This document shows positions 6,874 through 7,203 of a stretch of 7,203 nt of DNA, one piece after another. The position numbers were made by a program, and so were the translations under genes. The stretch is from Lachnospiraceae bacterium UBA3287 (GTDB lineage: Bacteria; Bacillota; Clostridia; Lachnospirales; Lachnospiraceae), in assembly GCA_002362155.1 (NCBI GenBank), contig DETN01000063.1, positions 1 through 7,203 on the forward strand, written 5' to 3'. Below the pieces are notes generated by a model. That model saw nothing but the letters and a program-made list of their open reading frames with translations. It ran no database searches and was not told the origin of the DNA. Each line of letters begins with the position of its first letter. Positions within the stretch are counted from its first letter, which is position 1.

Positions 6874-6890
6874 TGTTCCACAATGTACAA
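6873..6890. promoter_or_regulatory. Candidate Rex (redox-sensing repressor) operator in the fucO leader
   Basis: TTGTTCCACAATGTACAA matches the Firmicute Rex consensus TTGTTAA-N4-TTAACAA at 10 of 14 defined positions. It has the exact 18-base length and both strongly conserved ends, TTGT and ACAA. The four mismatches are all internal. Rex senses the NADH/NAD ratio and commonly controls alcohol dehydrogenases in Firmicutes, which fits the gene downstream. The position, about +16 to +33, fits repression. The internal mismatches keep this tentative. Confidence 0.35.
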
Positions 6891-6893
6891 ACA

Positions 6894-6901
6894 GAGGAGG
6901 T
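6894..6901 (+). promoter_or_regulatory. Ribosome binding site of fucO
   Basis: GAGGAGGT ends 7 bases before the ATG at 6909, a near-perfect site that fixes the start. Confidence 0.88.
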
Positions 6902-6908
6902 AAACAGT

Positions 6909-7203
6909 ATGGCAGTTAATCGTTTTGTCCTTAACGGCATTTCCTATCACGGCCACGGCGCCATCAAGGAGATCCCCGGTCTCATCAAGGCAAGAGGCTT
7001 CAAGAAGGCCTTCGTCGCATCCGATCCCGACCTTGTCAAGTTCGGTGTCACAGCCAATGTCACAAATCTTCTGGAAGAGAACGGAATTCCCTACACCCTC
7101 TATTCCGACATCAAGCCCAACCCCACCATCGAGAACATCCAGCACGGCGTGGAAGCCTACAAGGAATCCGGCGCTGACATGATGATCACCATCGGCGGCG
7201 GCT
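6909..7203 (+). CDS. fucO: Iron-containing alcohol dehydrogenase, lactaldehyde reductase (FucO) type, 3' part outside the window
   Basis: A cytoplasmic NAD(H)-dependent enzyme of the group III iron alcohol dehydrogenases. FucO reduces lactaldehyde from fucose or rhamnose breakdown to 1,2-propanediol. 98 residues of an expected 380 or so are visible, beginning MAVNRFVLNGISYHGHGA. The N-terminal nucleotide-binding half is recognisable: GFKKAFVASD at 30-39, with Asp39 at the place where E. coli FucO has the aspartate favouring NADH over NADPH; PNPT at 70-73; and GADMMITIGGG at 88-98, the start of the GGGS dinucleotide-binding motif, cut by the window edge. The iron-binding residues lie further on and cannot be checked. 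It is transcribed away from oppA. Related butanol or propanediol dehydrogenases share this fold, so the substrate is less certain than the family. No fucose or rhamnose genes are visible here to support the pathway. Confidence 0.88.
   Translation, partial: MAVNRFVLNGISYHGHGAIKEIPGLIKARGFKKAFVASDPDLVKFGVTANVTNLLEENGIPYTLYSDIKPNPTIENIQHGVEAYKESGADMMITIGGG

Larger units (their letters stand above)
6576..6908. other. Divergent intergenic control region between oppA and fucO
   Basis: About 330 AT-rich bases without a credible gene. From the oppA side it holds the oppA ribosome site, two leader inverted repeats, and the oppA promoter. Next comes a stretch with little recognisable content (about 6694-6798) apart from a short palindrome at 6727-6738. 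From the fucO side it holds a direct repeat, the fucO promoter, two leader inverted repeats and the fucO ribosome site. The two -10 boxes are about 175 bases apart, so the promoters do not overlap, though a regulator bound in the middle could reach either. Confidence 0.85.

Noticed and set aside
6747..7145. Minus-strand open frame of 132 codons over fucO and its promoter
   Set aside because: No ribosome site seen, no family similarity, and it is antisense to the recognisable FucO N-terminus. It would also run through the fucO promoter.

Overview
The window holds most of one oligopeptide ABC-transporter operon on the minus strand and the start of one metabolic gene on the plus strand. They are divergently transcribed from a shared intergenic region of about 330 bases. 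The organism is most likely an anaerobic Firmicute of clostridial type. Reasons: strong AGGAGG-type ribosome sites, a Gram-positive lipoprotein signal on the binding protein, sigma-A-like promoters in an AT-rich spacer, and an iron-dependent alcohol dehydrogenase of the FucO group. Base composition of the genes looks moderate (about half GC by eye). I cannot name genus or species.

Reading the minus strand from right to left, the order is promoter (6665-6693), structured leader, oppA (6575-4527), a GC-rich intercistronic hairpin (4452-4485), oppB (4423-2924), oppC (2923-1997), oppD (1985-912) and oppF (922 to the left edge, nearly complete). From oppB onward the genes abut or overlap, each with its ribosome site inside or at the end of the previous gene, so this is one tightly coupled transcription unit. 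OppA captures peptides at the outer membrane face, OppB and OppC form the membrane channel, and OppD and OppF are the two ATPases. Gene order, the roughly 500-residue OppB with a large external insertion, and the roughly 680-residue OppA match the streptococcal Ami type (AmiA-C-D-E-F) rather than the shorter E. coli Opp type.

On the plus strand, from 6909 to the right edge, lie the first 98 codons of an iron-containing alcohol dehydrogenase closely resembling lactaldehyde reductase FucO. Its upstream region has a perfect TATAAT, a poor -35, a 12-base direct repeat with a 21-base period overlapping that -35, and a Rex-like inverted repeat in the leader. This small control region is the least ordinary part of the window.

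I do not see an exotic or undescribed multi-gene system here. The genes are standard. The items worth checking are regulatory: the fucO control region, the structured oppA leader, and the hairpin between oppA and oppB. There are also family-level traits of OppB and OppD.
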